Source of the DNA: Hyphomicrobiales bacterium
GTDB taxonomy: Bacteria; Pseudomonadota; Alphaproteobacteria; Rhizobiales; Rhizobiaceae
Reading direction: 5' to 3'
DNA length: 64,000 nt
Assembly: GCA_900472785.1 (NCBI GenBank)
Contig: UCJH01000024.1
Location: 67,449-131,448 of the forward strand
Made by a program: the position numbers and the translations under genes. Of this stretch, positions 55,269 through 64,000 are shown one piece after another. The stretch's first letter is position 1. Each line of letters starts with the position of its first letter. The notes under the pieces are model-generated. The model had not been told where the DNA came from. It saw nothing but the letters and a program-made list of their open reading frames with translations, and did no database searches.

Positions 55269-56102
55269 TCAGAGGATGAAGTCACCCTTCGACAGCGAAA
55301 CGGCATGATCGATATGGAGGGCAAAATCAGCTATTCTATCTCCGTTCACGTCGGCGTAAACATAGGTGTCGGAGGCCAATTTTTCGTAGCGCAATTCGCC
55401 TGCATGGCCTGAAAACGCCTGCTTTCCAATGAAGTCGAAGGCCTGGTTACCGGCTTTTCTCTCATTCGCGTCGATGGCGGAAAGTCCGATCAGGTCCCCC
55501 TCTTTTTTGGAAAGATTGAAATCCGAGATCGTATCCTGTCCCTTGGGATCGACCGTCGATTCCGACAGAGTCCTGTAAAGGAATATATCCTTACCCGCGC
55601 CGCCAAACAGTTGGTCCGCGCCCAGCCCGCCTTCCAGTATATCGTTGCCGCCCAGGCCTTTCAGGACATCATTGCCGGCCCGGCCCTGAAGCAGATCCTT
55701 GTATCGTGTGCCGTTGACGGTGTCGTCATAGGCCAGCAACAGGTCCTTGATCGCTTCGTTGTCGTTCGCCGTAATCGCATCGTAGAGCAGCTTCGCCGAC
55801 ACCCGAATGCCGGTGATGTTGAAGACGTTGACGCCGTCCTGGACGATATGAAAGCTCTTGATGGTGCCGCCGACGACAGCCGAAATATCCTTACCGCTGG
55901 CCGTCGGGTCGAGAAGGATTTGTCCGTCCGTGCCCCGGTAGATCAGCTTGTCGCCCGTGAAGGCAGCATAGTTCCGGCTGTCGTTGCTCGCGCCGATGCT
56001 CGAGAAATGGTAGCCGTAGTTTTGGTATTCGTTCAGAAAATTGAAGCTGAAAGTGGAAAAATTCGCACCTTCGCCATCGTCGCCCAGATAGATATTCGCC
56101 AC
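55269..56102 (-). CDS. RTX-type calcium-binding secreted protein (GTG start)
   Basis: A 277-residue acidic protein with no N-terminal signal. An N-terminal domain of about 125 residues shared with the neighbour at 56315 is followed by RTX nonapeptides (GRAGNDVLKGLGGNDILEG, GLGADQLFGGAGKD, about 142-180). A C-terminal serralysin-type domain ends in GDFIL, an Asp followed by hydrophobic residues as in type I secretion signals. No ABC exporter lies in the window. The start is GTG with GAAGGG upstream; no ATG is available. A CtrA-type motif lies 84 nt upstream. Confidence 0.8.
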   Translation of the reverse strand: MANIYLGDDGEGANFSTFSFNFLNEYQNYGYHFSSIGASNDSRNYAAFTGDKLIYRGTDGQILLDPTASGKDISAVVGGTIKSFHIVQDGVNVFNITGIRVSAKLLYDAITANDNEAIKDLLLAYDDTVNGTRYKDLLQGRAGNDVLKGLGGNDILEGGLGADQLFGGAGKDIFLYRTLSESTVDPKGQDTISDFNLSKKEGDLIGLSAIDANERKAGNQAFDFIGKQAFSGHAGELRYEKLASDTYVYADVNGDRIADFALHIDHAVSLSKGDFIL

Positions 56103-56185
56103 TGTCGTGCGCCCTTCAATTGACCTTCGCTGACCATTGGTAGCAGGAAAAATCGAGCCGTCTCAACGGGGTGGCAGGGCAATTC

Positions 56186-56200
56186 TTAAGGCTTGGTTAA
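56186..56200. promoter_or_regulatory. Perfect TTAA-N7-TTAA motif (CtrA-type box)
   Basis: TTAA at 56186-56189 and at 56197-56200 are separated by exactly seven bases. It lies 84 nt before the GTG of the RTX-type gene, and downstream of the second RTX gene, so the first is the likely target. Binding is inferred. Confidence 0.4.
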
Positions 56201-56314
56201 TCTTACGGGGCACTTCGAACACGCAACACGATCTCGTCGGATCGTCCGGCGCATCCAACGCATCGTGATGCCGTCATCGCAATGGTCGTGCAGCGCATTT
56301 TCCCTAAACTGATT

Positions 56315-57112
56315 TCAGAGCACGAAATCGGTTTTGTGCAGAATGACGCGGTCGTCGAGATGGACCGACAGGTCGGCGACCTTGTCGCCATTCACGTCGA
56401 CATAGACATAGGTATCGGAACTCTTCAGGTCGAAACGCACTTCTCCGGCGTGTCCGCTGAACTTGGCAGTGCCGATAAATTTGAAGACGTCATTGACCAA
56501 GGATGTCTTCGCATTGGCATCGATGGCGGAAAGATCGATCTTGTCGCCTTGGATAACGGTGAAATCGAAGACAATATCCTGCGTTGCCGTCGTCGTGCCT
56601 GAGTCGGACAATTTCGCAAAGGCGAAGCGGTCGCCGCCCGCGCCGCCGAAAAGATGATCGGTCCCAGAACCGCCAAGAAGCTTGTCGTTGCCGCCGTTGC
56701 CCTTCAACACATCGGCGCCGGCACCGCCGAGCAGCTTGTCGGCCTTGGACGTTCCGTTGACCGTGTCGTTGCCGGAGAGAATGAGCGACAGGAAGGCCGC
56801 ATCGTTCAGGGCGAACACGGCATCACCCACCTTGACGGCCGACAGCTTCAGCCCAGTGATCGAAAGTCCCGTCTGTCCCGCGAAGACGATCTTGATACCG
56901 GTCAGCGTTCCGCCTGTGACATCGGTTATATTGCCGCCGGCGGTCTTGATCTTGAGGTTCGTTCCGGTAAAGGCCGTAAAATTCGAGGCGTCGTCGAAAA
57001 GCTTGAGCGTCGTCGAACTGGTCTGCAGGAAATCATAGTCGAAAAGACCGGCGACACTGGAATTGCTCATATCGACGCCGACGCCGAGATTGCCGTATGT
57101 AAACGTCGCCAT
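56315..57112 (-). CDS. RTX-type calcium-binding secreted protein, paralogue
   Basis: A 265-residue acidic protein of the same design as the gene at 55269. It has an N-terminal domain (FDYDFLQTSSTTLKLFDDAS onward), RTX repeats (GGAGADVLKGNGGNDKLLG, GSGTDHLFGGAGGDRFAF, about 130-170) and a C-terminal domain ending in TDFVL, a likely type I secretion signal. No cysteines. GGAGG stands 6 nt before the ATG. It arose by tandem duplication with its neighbour, with 212 bp between them. Function unknown (surface or matrix protein). Confidence 0.8.
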   Translation of the reverse strand: MATFTYGNLGVGVDMSNSSVAGLFDYDFLQTSSTTLKLFDDASNFTAFTGTNLKIKTAGGNITDVTGGTLTGIKIVFAGQTGLSITGLKLSAVKVGDAVFALNDAAFLSLILSGNDTVNGTSKADKLLGGAGADVLKGNGGNDKLLGGSGTDHLFGGAGGDRFAFAKLSDSGTTTATQDIVFDFTVIQGDKIDLSAIDANAKTSLVNDVFKFIGTAKFSGHAGEVRFDLKSSDTYVYVDVNGDKVADLSVHLDDRVILHKTDFVL

Positions 57113-57198
57113 TGCGTCCTCCGCCCGGATTGCCGATTACAGAAAAGCTACGCAAACTTTTCGAAATAGACAATGCACGGACGCGCGTGCCTCCGAAT

Positions 57199-58722
57199 TT
57201 ATTCTTGGAAGACGAAGGCTATCTTCTTGCCGGTCAGTTTCGACAATTGCTGCAGGCGCCCGTCAAGCCGCTCCCCGGCGAAATCAGCATAGGCGGCGGG
57301 AACGACGAATTCCAGGTCGAGGTCGGCACTTTCCGCCGGCCGGACGCGCAGGTTGCGCACGACGCCGGGCATGGAGGCGGAAAACAAGTAGACCACACGC
57401 AGCAATCCGCCGATCAGCTTGGCGAGCTCCAGAAGGCGCGGCGTGGTGATCGCCGTCAGCGGCCCCGTCGCGCCGTCGTCATTCAGACCCTCGAACCGGT
57501 AGTAGTTGGCAAGCGCGATATAGGCCCGGCCCGCGTGGGTAATGCCGGAGAAGGTGCTGTGGGCGATGATGTTCAGCGCCTGCAGTCCGCGGTAATCCGG
57601 ATGGGCGCGCCAGCTGATGTCGGCCAGCAGACAGGCTGCCTGCCGGTAGCGGCTTTCCTCTTCCGTCTCGGCGATGCCGAAGAACGAAACCATCCGGCCC
57701 GTCCAGTCGGCAAGCTCGCGGGCATGCTCGGGCGATCGGGCTCGCAGGATCGCCAGTTCGCCGGCAGCGGTCAGCAGCGGATCGCGGCTGCGCTCCTGAT
57801 CTGACAGCAGCGAGAACAGATAGCCTTCACGCACGCCGAGCGCCGAGAACGACACGCGCTCCGGCCGCATCAGGGCGATTGCCTCCTGCATCGCGATTGC
57901 ACCGAACGGCAAGAGGTTGCGGCGGCTTTTGGAGATCGACGCATAGGCCGGCGCCTTGGTATCCTTCGGCTCGATCACCTCCGCGAGGAAAGCCATGGTC
58001 TCGTCGAAGGAAATCTCGTAGCCCTGCATCATATGCAGCGGATAATTGCGCACCTCCATGTGCAGCTTGGCAATCGAGCGCCAGGTGCCGCCAACGGCGT
58101 AGAAGGTCCGCCCGGAAGCGTTCTTCAGCACGGCAGCGTCGCGCATGTAGCGCCGCACATGCGAACGCGCCTTGACGATCGAGCCCTCGGCATGTTCGGA
58201 AAGACGGATACCGCCGAGCGGCAATGTTATGCCCTTGCCGATCGTGCGGCCCGCGACATCGATCAGCTCGAGCGAACCGCCGCCGAGATCGCCGACGACG
58301 CCGTCGGGATCGTGATAGCCGCTGACGATGCCGAGCGCGGAGAAATACGCCTCCTCCTCGCCGGTCAGGACGCGCACTTTCTGCGACAGGATGATTTCGG
58401 CACGGCGGATGAAATCCGGGCCGTTGGACGCATCGCGTGCCGCTGCCGTCGCCAGAACGAAAACGGTCGATGCCCGGGCCTGAGTCGACAGGGCTTTGAA
58501 CCGATAGAGCGCCTTGAGTGCCCGCTCGACGCTTTCGGCATCCATGCGGCCGGTGGCGTCGATGCCCTTGCCGAGCCCGCACATCACCTTTTCGTTGAAA
58601 AGCACCGCGGGCGCGCGGCTCAGCCCCTCATAAATCACGAGACGAATGGAGTTCGACCCAATATCGATCACGGAGACCGGGGCGATGCCAGGCAGCCGCC
58701 CCTGCGCTTCTGATTCTACCAT
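57199..58722 (-). CDS. ppx: Ppx/GppA-family exopolyphosphatase
   Basis: Removes terminal phosphates from polyphosphate or hydrolyses pppGpp. The 507 residues contain the ASKHA motifs SVIDIGSNSIRLVIYEGL, GEEEAYFSALG, DLGGGSLELIDV and PLGGIRLSEHAEG, and the C-terminal HD-like helical part (RQAACLLADISWRAHP, IAHSTFSGITHAGRAY). It starts 11 nt after ppk on the same strand, so ppk-ppx is an operon for polyphosphate turnover. Confidence 0.94.
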   Translation of the reverse strand: MVESEAQGRLPGIAPVSVIDIGSNSIRLVIYEGLSRAPAVLFNEKVMCGLGKGIDATGRMDAESVERALKALYRFKALSTQARASTVFVLATAAARDASNGPDFIRRAEIILSQKVRVLTGEEEAYFSALGIVSGYHDPDGVVGDLGGGSLELIDVAGRTIGKGITLPLGGIRLSEHAEGSIVKARSHVRRYMRDAAVLKNASGRTFYAVGGTWRSIAKLHMEVRNYPLHMMQGYEISFDETMAFLAEVIEPKDTKAPAYASISKSRRNLLPFGAIAMQEAIALMRPERVSFSALGVREGYLFSLLSDQERSRDPLLTAAGELAILRARSPEHARELADWTGRMVSFFGIAETEEESRYRQAACLLADISWRAHPDYRGLQALNIIAHSTFSGITHAGRAYIALANYYRFEGLNDDGATGPLTAITTPRLLELAKLIGGLLRVVYLFSASMPGVVRNLRVRPAESADLDLEFVVPAAYADFAGERLDGRLQQLSKLTGKKIAFVFQE

Positions 58723-58733
58723 GCAAGTCCAGT

Positions 58734-60938
58734 TTATCGTTTGCGGCCGCTGTTCCAGCCGGCAATAAGCTTCGGAGCACTGGACTTCAAGGCTTCTCCG
58801 CGCCCGGAAAGGCTTGGATTGGTCATGAAGTAATGCTGTGCGTTGAACGGTTCGGCGCCAGCCGCGACATCCATGCGCCGCGACGTGCCGTCGGGCAGGA
58901 TTTCGTAGCTCTGCTGGTTGTCGATGAGATTGCCCAGCATGATCTGCGACAGTACCTGTTCGTGCACAGTCCGGTTTATGAGAGGAACGAGGGTCTCAAC
59001 ACGCCGGTCCAGATTGCGCGGCATCATATCCGCCGAGCCGATATAAACAAGGGCGTTCTCCGAGGGAAGCCCATGGCCGTTGCCGAAGCAAAAAATACGC
59101 GAATGTTCGAGGAACCGTCCGACGATCGACTTGACGCGGATGTTGTCGGACAGGCCGGGGACCTGCGGCCGCAGACAGCAGATGCCGCGAACGACGAGAT
59201 CGATTTCGACACCCGCAGCACTTGCGGCATAGAGCGCATCGATGATTTCCGGATCGACGAGCGAATTCATCTTCATCCAGATGGCGGCCGGCGCGCCGTT
59301 CCTGGCGTGTTCGATCTCCTGCCCGATATGCCGCAGGATACGCGGGCGTAACGTGTTGGGAGAAATCGCGATCTTTGCGCCCTCTTCAGGCTCGCCATAG
59401 CCGGTGATGAAATTGAAGATGTTCGCCATGTCGTGGGCGATCGTCGGATTGCAGGTGAAGAAGGACAGGTCGGTATAGATCTTGGCGGTGATGGGATGAT
59501 AGTTGCCGGTGCCGAGGTGACAGTAGGTCCGCAGCTTGCCTTCCTCGCGGCGCACAACCATCGACATCTTGGCGTGCGTCTTCAGTTCGATGAAGCCGAA
59601 CACCACCTGCACGCCGGCGCGTTCCAGGTCGCGTGCCCAGCGAATATTGGCCTCCTCGTCGAATCGCGCCTTGAGTTCGACCAGCGCGGTCACGGATTTC
59701 CCGGCCTCCGCGGCGTCGATCAGGGCACGCACGATCGGGCTGTCGTTGGACGTGCGGTAGAGCGTCTGCTTTATCGCCAGAACTTCCGGATCGCGCGCAG
59801 CCTGGAGCAGGAACTGGACCACCACGTCGAAAGATTCGTAGGGATGATGGACCACCATGTCCTTTTCGCGGATGGCGGCGAGGCAGTCGCCGGCATGTTC
59901 GCGGACCCGCTCGGGAAATCGCGCATTATAGGGCTCGAACCGCAGGTCGTCCCTCGGCGCCTTGACGATCTGCGACATGGTGTCGAGCGCCAGAAGCCCC
60001 GGCAGGACGGCAACGCGGTTGTCCGGCACGTTCAGTTCCTGCACGACGAAACGATGCAGCTCCGGCGGCATTTCCGAATCGATCTCGATACGGATCACCG
60101 AGCCGCGCCGGCGGCGCTTCAGCGCCGTCTCGAAGAACCGCACCAGGTCCTCCGCCTCTTCCTCGACCTCGATATCGCTGTCGCGGATGATCCGGAACGT
60201 GCCCGAGCCCTGTACCTCGTAGCCCGGAAACAGCCGGCCGATGAACAGCGAGACGACGTCTTCCAGCGTGATGTAGCGGATCACGGATTTTGCATCGGGA
60301 AGCCGGATGAAACGATCGAGCGCCACCGGCAGGCGCAAGAGTGCCGTCATCGGCTCGCGCCCGCTCTTGCTGATCAGCTGCAGCCCCATGGAGAAGCCGA
60401 GATTGGGGATGAACGGAAACGGATGTGCCGGGTCGATGGCGAGCGGCGTCAGCACCGGAAAGATCGCCTGGTCGAATTCGGTGGCGAGCCAAACCTTGTC
60501 CTGCGCCGAGAGCGAAGCCGGGCGGATGATCAGGATATCTTCCTTGGCGAGATATTGTTGCAGCACGGCAAGAGAGGCCTGCTGCTCCATCTGCAGGTTG
60601 TCGATTTCCTTAAGGATCTCTTCCAGCTGCTCCGCCGGTGTCTTGCCGTCCGGACTGCGTATCAGCAGCCCCTGGCGCACCTGGCCCTCCAGACCGGCAA
60701 CGCGCACCATGAAGAATTCGTCGAGGTTGGCGGCGGAAATCGACAGGAACCGGACACGCTCCAGCAGCGGATGGGCGGTGTTCAGCGTCTCCTCGAGAAC
60801 GCGGCGATTGAACTGCAGCCAGGAAAATTCACGATTGATGAAGCGGTCCGGACTGGACAGCAGGTCTATCGTCTCCCCAACCGGCGCCGGCGTTACAGGA
60901 ATATCCGATGTTGCATTGTCCATATTCGTCAGACCCAT
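58734..60938 (-). CDS. ppk: Polyphosphate kinase 1
   Basis: Makes polyphosphate from ATP reversibly. The 734 residues show the N-domain [19 protein letters not shown], the autophosphorylated-His regions [17 protein letters not shown] and [20 protein letters not shown], and [19 protein letters not shown] near the C-terminus in family form. The start is either 60938 or the in-frame ATG at 60923. The gene is upstream of ppx and downstream of hdaA. Confidence 0.95.
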   Translation of the reverse strand: MGLTNMDNATSDIPVTPAPVGETIDLLSSPDRFINREFSWLQFNRRVLEETLNTAHPLLERVRFLSISAANLDEFFMVRVAGLEGQVRQGLLIRSPDGKTPAEQLEEILKEIDNLQMEQQASLAVLQQYLAKEDILIIRPASLSAQDKVWLATEFDQAIFPVLTPLAIDPAHPFPFIPNLGFSMGLQLISKSGREPMTALLRLPVALDRFIRLPDAKSVIRYITLEDVVSLFIGRLFPGYEVQGSGTFRIIRDSDIEVEEEAEDLVRFFETALKRRRRGSVIRIEIDSEMPPELHRFVVQELNVPDNRVAVLPGLLALDTMSQIVKAPRDDLRFEPYNARFPERVREHAGDCLAAIREKDMVVHHPYESFDVVVQFLLQAARDPEVLAIKQTLYRTSNDSPIVRALIDAAEAGKSVTALVELKARFDEEANIRWARDLERAGVQVVFGFIELKTHAKMSMVVRREEGKLRTYCHLGTGNYHPITAKIYTDLSFFTCNPTIAHDMANIFNFITGYGEPEEGAKIAISPNTLRPRILRHIGQEIEHARNGAPAAIWMKMNSLVDPEIIDALYAASAAGVEIDLVVRGICCLRPQVPGLSDNIRVKSIVGRFLEHSRIFCFGNGHGLPSENALVYIGSADMMPRNLDRRVETLVPLINRTVHEQVLSQIMLGNLIDNQQSYEILPDGTSRRMDVAAGAEPFNAQHYFMTNPSLSGRGEALKSSAPKLIAGWNSGRKR

Positions 60939-60987
60939 TCTATTTCAGCATGCCGCCTACCGCAGTTTGACGACGCAACTGTGACAG

Positions 60988-61674
60988 TCAATCGGCTTCG
61001 CGGGAATTTCCCAATTCCCTCAGCACTTCCAGCGCAAGTGCCCTGCTGATCCGCGTCCGGCGCGACAGCGCGAGGCGATCGAGCTTTTCCACGATAGTCT
61101 GTGCCGCGTCGAGCGAGCGCTCCATGCGCGTGACGATGTAGCCGACCAGTTTCTCATCGACCGTCAGCTGCCGATCCGAAAACAGCTTGACCAGCACGAG
61201 CGCCAGAAGCTCGTCATCCGGCTCGCCGATCTCGACCACGGTCGCAGCCTTCAGCCGCGAGCGCAGGTCCGCCAGTTCGACCGGCCAGGACATCGGCCAG
61301 AGCCGGGTGGTGATCAGAAGACCCGTGCCGTTTTCGCGCACGCTGTTGATGACGTGAAACAGCACTTGATCGTCGAAGCCGCGGCGATCGGCATCCTCGA
61401 ACAGCACCGGCTGGCGGGCAGCGATCTCCGCCGCATCACCGCCCATGACGGGATGGATGGGAACGGCGCCGCTCTTCTCGCGCCAGATGCTGGCCAGATG
61501 CGATTTTCCGGATCCGACGGGGCCGGCAAGAATGACCACCGGGGACGGCCATTGCGGCCAGGTATCGACGATCGAGACGGCAGCGTTCAACGGATCGGAG
61601 ATCAGGAGATCGTCGCGGCCGGTAGCGGGGTCGTGTTCGAAGGCAAGAGGCAGTTGTTCTGTAATCGGCTTCAT
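60988..61674 (-). CDS. hdaA: DnaA-related regulator HdaA
   Basis: A 228-residue AAA+ protein resembling the central domain of DnaA; with the beta clamp it stimulates ATP hydrolysis by DnaA and so limits re-initiation. It has the clamp-binding-like QLPLAFEHD at the N-terminus, Walker A GPVGSGKSHLASIW and Walker B PVLFEDADRR, and sensor sequence RSRLKAATVVEIGEPDDELL. It starts 3 nt after the AI-2E permease stop and lies upstream of ppk. Confidence 0.92.
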   Translation of the reverse strand: MKPITEQLPLAFEHDPATGRDDLLISDPLNAAVSIVDTWPQWPSPVVILAGPVGSGKSHLASIWREKSGAVPIHPVMGGDAAEIAARQPVLFEDADRRGFDDQVLFHVINSVRENGTGLLITTRLWPMSWPVELADLRSRLKAATVVEIGEPDDELLALVLVKLFSDRQLTVDEKLVGYIVTRMERSLDAAQTIVEKLDRLALSRRTRISRALALEVLRELGNSREAD

Positions 61675-61677
61675 GAG

Positions 61678-62838
61678 TTATGCCGTACTATCGGGCTTTT
61701 TAATCGCCTCTCCGTTTGCGGCGATCAAGGTTTTCGGCGCAGACGGCGCGATCAAGGTCGAGTGACCATGATACAGATCGCTTTCGAGATAACGCCCGAT
61801 GGCAAACCGCACCAGCACGCCGATGGCGGCTGCGGCCGGAACCGCAACCAGAAGTCCGACGAAGCCGAACAACGCTCCGAAGGCAAGCAGCGCAAACATC
61901 AGCCAGACCGGATGCAGGCCGACGCTTTTGCCGACGAGGCGCGGCTGCAGGATATTGCCCTCGAGGAACTGGCCGCTGAAGAAGACGGCCATGACCAGCA
62001 CGATGGACGTATAGTCCGGCCAGAACTGTACGAGCGCGATGCCGACAGCCAGCACAAGCCCGACCATTGATCCGACATAGGGAATGAAACTGATCAGGCC
62101 GCTGAACAGGCCGATCAGCAGGCCGAAATTCAGCCCCACCAGCGACAGGCCGATCCCGTAGTAGAGGCCGAGAATGATGCAGAGCGATCCCTGGCCACGG
62201 ACGAAACCGGCGATCGTCGTGTTCACGTCGCGCGCGATGGCGCGGACTGTCGCGAGTTGCGGCCGGGGGACCCAGCTGTCGACCTTGGCGACCATGCGGT
62301 CCCAATCGAGAAGCAGATAGAAGGCAACCACCGGCGTGACGACGAACAGCGAGATGATGTCGAGCAGCGCCATGCCGGAATTCCACAATTGCTGGAACAG
62401 CGTCGCCAGGAAGCCGGCGCCCTGCTCCAGCAGTTTTGCGGAATTCTCCTTGATCTGCCCCATCTGGCTGCTGATCCAGCCCGGAATGACCGAGGATTGC
62501 GTGTCGCTCAGGAGTTCCTGCAGCTTGGTCACATAGCCCGGCATCTTCTGGATGAACTCCGCCGCCTGCCCGGCGATCAGCGGAATGACGATCATCAGCG
62601 ACAGGGCAAAGACGAGGATGAAACCGATCAGGATGACGATGGTCGCCCAGAGCCGGCTGAGGCCCCAGCGCTCGAGCCGGTCGGCGACGGGATCGAGGAA
62701 ATAGGCGAGCGCCATTCCGGCGATGAACGGCAACAGGATCGAGCTGAAGACGAGCAGGAAGATCACGAACACCGCCAGGAACAAAAGCCAGAACATGACC
62801 TGTCTCCAAAGGCTTGCCGGATTGATCTGGATTGGCAT
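61678..62838 (-). CDS. AI-2E family permease (PerM-like)
   Basis: A 386-residue membrane protein with about eight helices. Family marks are LPFIAGMALAYFLDPVADRLE, VPRPQLATVRAIARDVNTTI, the GSLCIILGLYYGIGLSLVGL region and FSGLISFIPYVGSMVGLVLA. The family includes E. coli PerM and TqsA; substrate unknown. GGAG stands 9 nt before the ATG. It starts the minus-strand string AI-2E, hdaA, ppk, ppx, divergent from purM. Confidence 0.9.
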   Translation of the reverse strand: MPIQINPASLWRQVMFWLLFLAVFVIFLLVFSSILLPFIAGMALAYFLDPVADRLERWGLSRLWATIVILIGFILVFALSLMIVIPLIAGQAAEFIQKMPGYVTKLQELLSDTQSSVIPGWISSQMGQIKENSAKLLEQGAGFLATLFQQLWNSGMALLDIISLFVVTPVVAFYLLLDWDRMVAKVDSWVPRPQLATVRAIARDVNTTIAGFVRGQGSLCIILGLYYGIGLSLVGLNFGLLIGLFSGLISFIPYVGSMVGLVLAVGIALVQFWPDYTSIVLVMAVFFSGQFLEGNILQPRLVGKSVGLHPVWLMFALLAFGALFGFVGLLVAVPAAAAIGVLVRFAIGRYLESDLYHGHSTLIAPSAPKTLIAANGEAIKKPDSTA

Positions 62839-63112
62839 CGTCTGCTCCTTGCCGTCCCGTGGCCGCCGTCCGGCCACCGCTCGAACGACCTTGCCGGATG
62901 GTCTTGTCTGAACGGAGATAGGATGTGCCCGCAAGACTGGTCAAGTCCGCAGCCTGCAGATGCCGTTCAAATCGCCCTGTCCCACGCCGGTCTGGCCGAA
63001 GAACAGCAGCAAAGCGGTGAAAAAGCGGCGATCCGGCCGGCAAGATGCTTGCACTTCCCCCCTCGTCATGCCAATCGCATCCGCAACGTGACGAGCCAGC
63101 GGAGAACGTGCG

Positions 63113-64000
63113 ATGAGCCAGTCGGGAAAGAACGGTCTGACCTACAGCGATGCGGGTGTGGACATCGATGCCGGCAATCTGCTGGTCGAGAAGATCAAGC
63201 CGCATGTGCGCTCGACCCGCCGCCCCGGCGCGGACGGTGAAATCGGCGGCTTTGGCGGCCTGTTCGACCTGAAGGCGGCCGGTTTTACCGATCCGGTCCT
63301 CGTCGCTGCCAATGACGGCGTCGGCACCAAATTGAAGATCGCCATCGATGCCAACAAGCACGACACGGTCGGCATCGACCTCGTCGCCATGTGCGTCAAC
63401 GATCTCGTCGTCCAGGGCGCCGAGCCGCTGTTCTTTCTCGACTACTTCGCCACCGGCAAGCTCGACCCTGACCAGGGCGCCGCGATCGTCGGCGGCATCG
63501 CTGCCGGTTGCCGCGAGGCGGGCTGCGCGCTGATCGGCGGCGAAACCGCCGAAATGCCGGGCATGTATGCCGGCGGCAACTATGACCTTGCCGGCTTTGC
63601 CGTCGGGGCGGCCGAACGCGGGCAGCTTCTGCCGGCCGGCGACATTGCCGAAGGCGACGTCATTCTCGGGCTCGCCTCCTCCGGCGTGCATTCCAACGGC
63701 TATTCGCTGGTGCGCAAGATCGTTTCGCTCTCGGGCCTCGCCTGGGACGCAGCCGCCCCGTTCGGCGAAGGCACCGGTTCAGCGACCCTGGCCGACGTCC
63801 TGATGACCCCGACGCGCATCTATGTAAAACCACTCTTGAAGGCGATCCGCGAGACGGGTGCGATCAAGGCGCTGGCGCATATCACCGGCGGCGGCTTCCC
63901 GGAAAACATTCCGCGGGTGCTCCCAAAACATCTGGCCGCCGAAATCGATCTCGACAGCATCAAGGCGCCGGCCGTGTTCTCCTGGCTTGCCAAGACCGGC
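63113..64000 (+). CDS. purM: Phosphoribosylformylglycinamidine cyclo-ligase (3' end outside window)
   Basis: Closes the imidazole ring in purine synthesis. The first 296 codons are present; the gene continues past the window edge (usual length about 350). Landmarks: [72 protein letters not shown] and [17 protein letters not shown] lies 8 nt before the ATG. It is divergent from the AI-2E gene; the 274 bp between them show no clear hairpin. purN would be expected downstream. Confidence 0.95.
   Translation, partial: MSQSGKNGLTYSDAGVDIDAGNLLVEKIKPHVRSTRRPGADGEIGGFGGLFDLKAAGFTDPVLVAANDGVGTKLKIAIDANKHDTVGIDLVAMCVNDLVVQGAEPLFFLDYFATGKLDPDQGAAIVGGIAAGCREAGCALIGGETAEMPGMYAGGNYDLAGFAVGAAERGQLLPAGDIAEGDVILGLASSGVHSNGYSLVRKIVSLSGLAWDAAAPFGEGTGSATLADVLMTPTRIYVKPLLKAIRETGAIKALAHITGGGFPENIPRVLPKHLAAEIDLDSIKAPAVFSWLAKTG

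Noticed and set aside
55269-57112. RTX proteins as hemolysins or proteases
   Set aside because: They are short, lack a pore-forming or HExxH zinc region, and have only a few RTX repeats.
59433-61049. A 538-codon plus-strand open frame opposite ppk
   Set aside because: Composition and lack of any domain show it is the antisense shadow of ppk.
61700-63691. A 663-codon minus-strand open frame across the AI-2E gene and purM
   Set aside because: It lies out of frame with the AI-2E permease and antisense to purM; both of those are well supported.

Overview
The window is an ordinary, gene-dense stretch of chromosome from an alphaproteobacterium of the order Rhizobiales, most likely a Rhizobiaceae (Agrobacterium/Rhizobium group). 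This rests on GC-rich codon use, conserved gene strings (bamE / cytochrome-bc1 chaperone / DUF177 / plsX / fabH / ihfA / merR; glyA-nrdR-ribD-ribE with ribH-nusB; ppx-ppk-hdaA-AI-2E beside purM), an ldtR-ldtP pair, and a RIME-type rhizobial palindromic repeat. No prophage, transposase, CRISPR array or rRNA operon is visible. One tRNA (Pro, GGG) is present. All product names come from reading the sequence; no database search was run.

Layout. 1-5 kb: a truncated membrane sulfatase/phosphoglycerol-transferase-like gene, argC, a TauE-type permease, heme A synthase ctaA, a DUF2842 protein and a metallophosphoesterase. 5.2-14.7 kb: an exopolysaccharide/adhesin locus (CelD-type acetyltransferase, GumC/Wzc-like co-polymerase, Wza-like export lipoprotein, two GT4 glycosyltransferases, a polyprenyl-phosphate sugar transferase, an O-antigen ligase/Wzy-like protein). 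It resembles the unipolar polysaccharide (upp) loci of Agrobacterium. 14.8-20.2 kb: tRNA-Pro, merR-type regulator, ihfA, fabH, plsX, DUF177, bc1 chaperone, bamE. 20.4-24.9 kb: H+-pyrophosphatase hppA, an MFS transporter, nusB, ribH. 25-26.8 kb: three plus-strand genes set between the two halves of the riboflavin genes. 26.8-30.6 kb: ribE, ribD (carrying an in-frame RIME element), nrdR, glyA. 30.7-33 kb: L,D-transpeptidase ldtP and its regulator ldtR. 33-38.1 kb: small membrane and unknown proteins, hemB, a methyltransferase, RDD protein, bpt, a DMT exporter. 38.1-38.7 kb: an AbrB/Doc toxin-antitoxin pair. 38.8-47.2 kb: parC, a secreted protein of unknown function, a P450/acyltransferase pair, aspS. 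47.5-57.1 kb: an accessory block of two nucleotide cyclases, a possible glycosyltransferase, an MFS transporter, a multicopper oxidase, rnd and two RTX-type secreted proteins. 57.2-64 kb: ppx, ppk, hdaA, an AI-2E permease and the start of purM.

Themes. Several genes concern phosphate and pyrophosphate (hppA, ppx, ppk, and a PhoB-box-like triple 11-bp repeat in front of the first gene). Others concern the envelope (polysaccharide locus, ldtR/ldtP, lipid acyltransferases, RTX proteins). Two perfect TTAA-N7-TTAA motifs (CtrA-type) lie in front of envelope or secretion genes, and a TTAACC-containing half-site pair sits symmetrically in the divergent promoter of the polysaccharide locus. This raises the testable idea that the cell-cycle regulator CtrA controls surface genes here. 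I found no convincing wholly new multi-gene system. The best leads are the regulatory sites, the protein-coding RIME inside ribD, the P450/acyltransferase pair and the paired RTX proteins.
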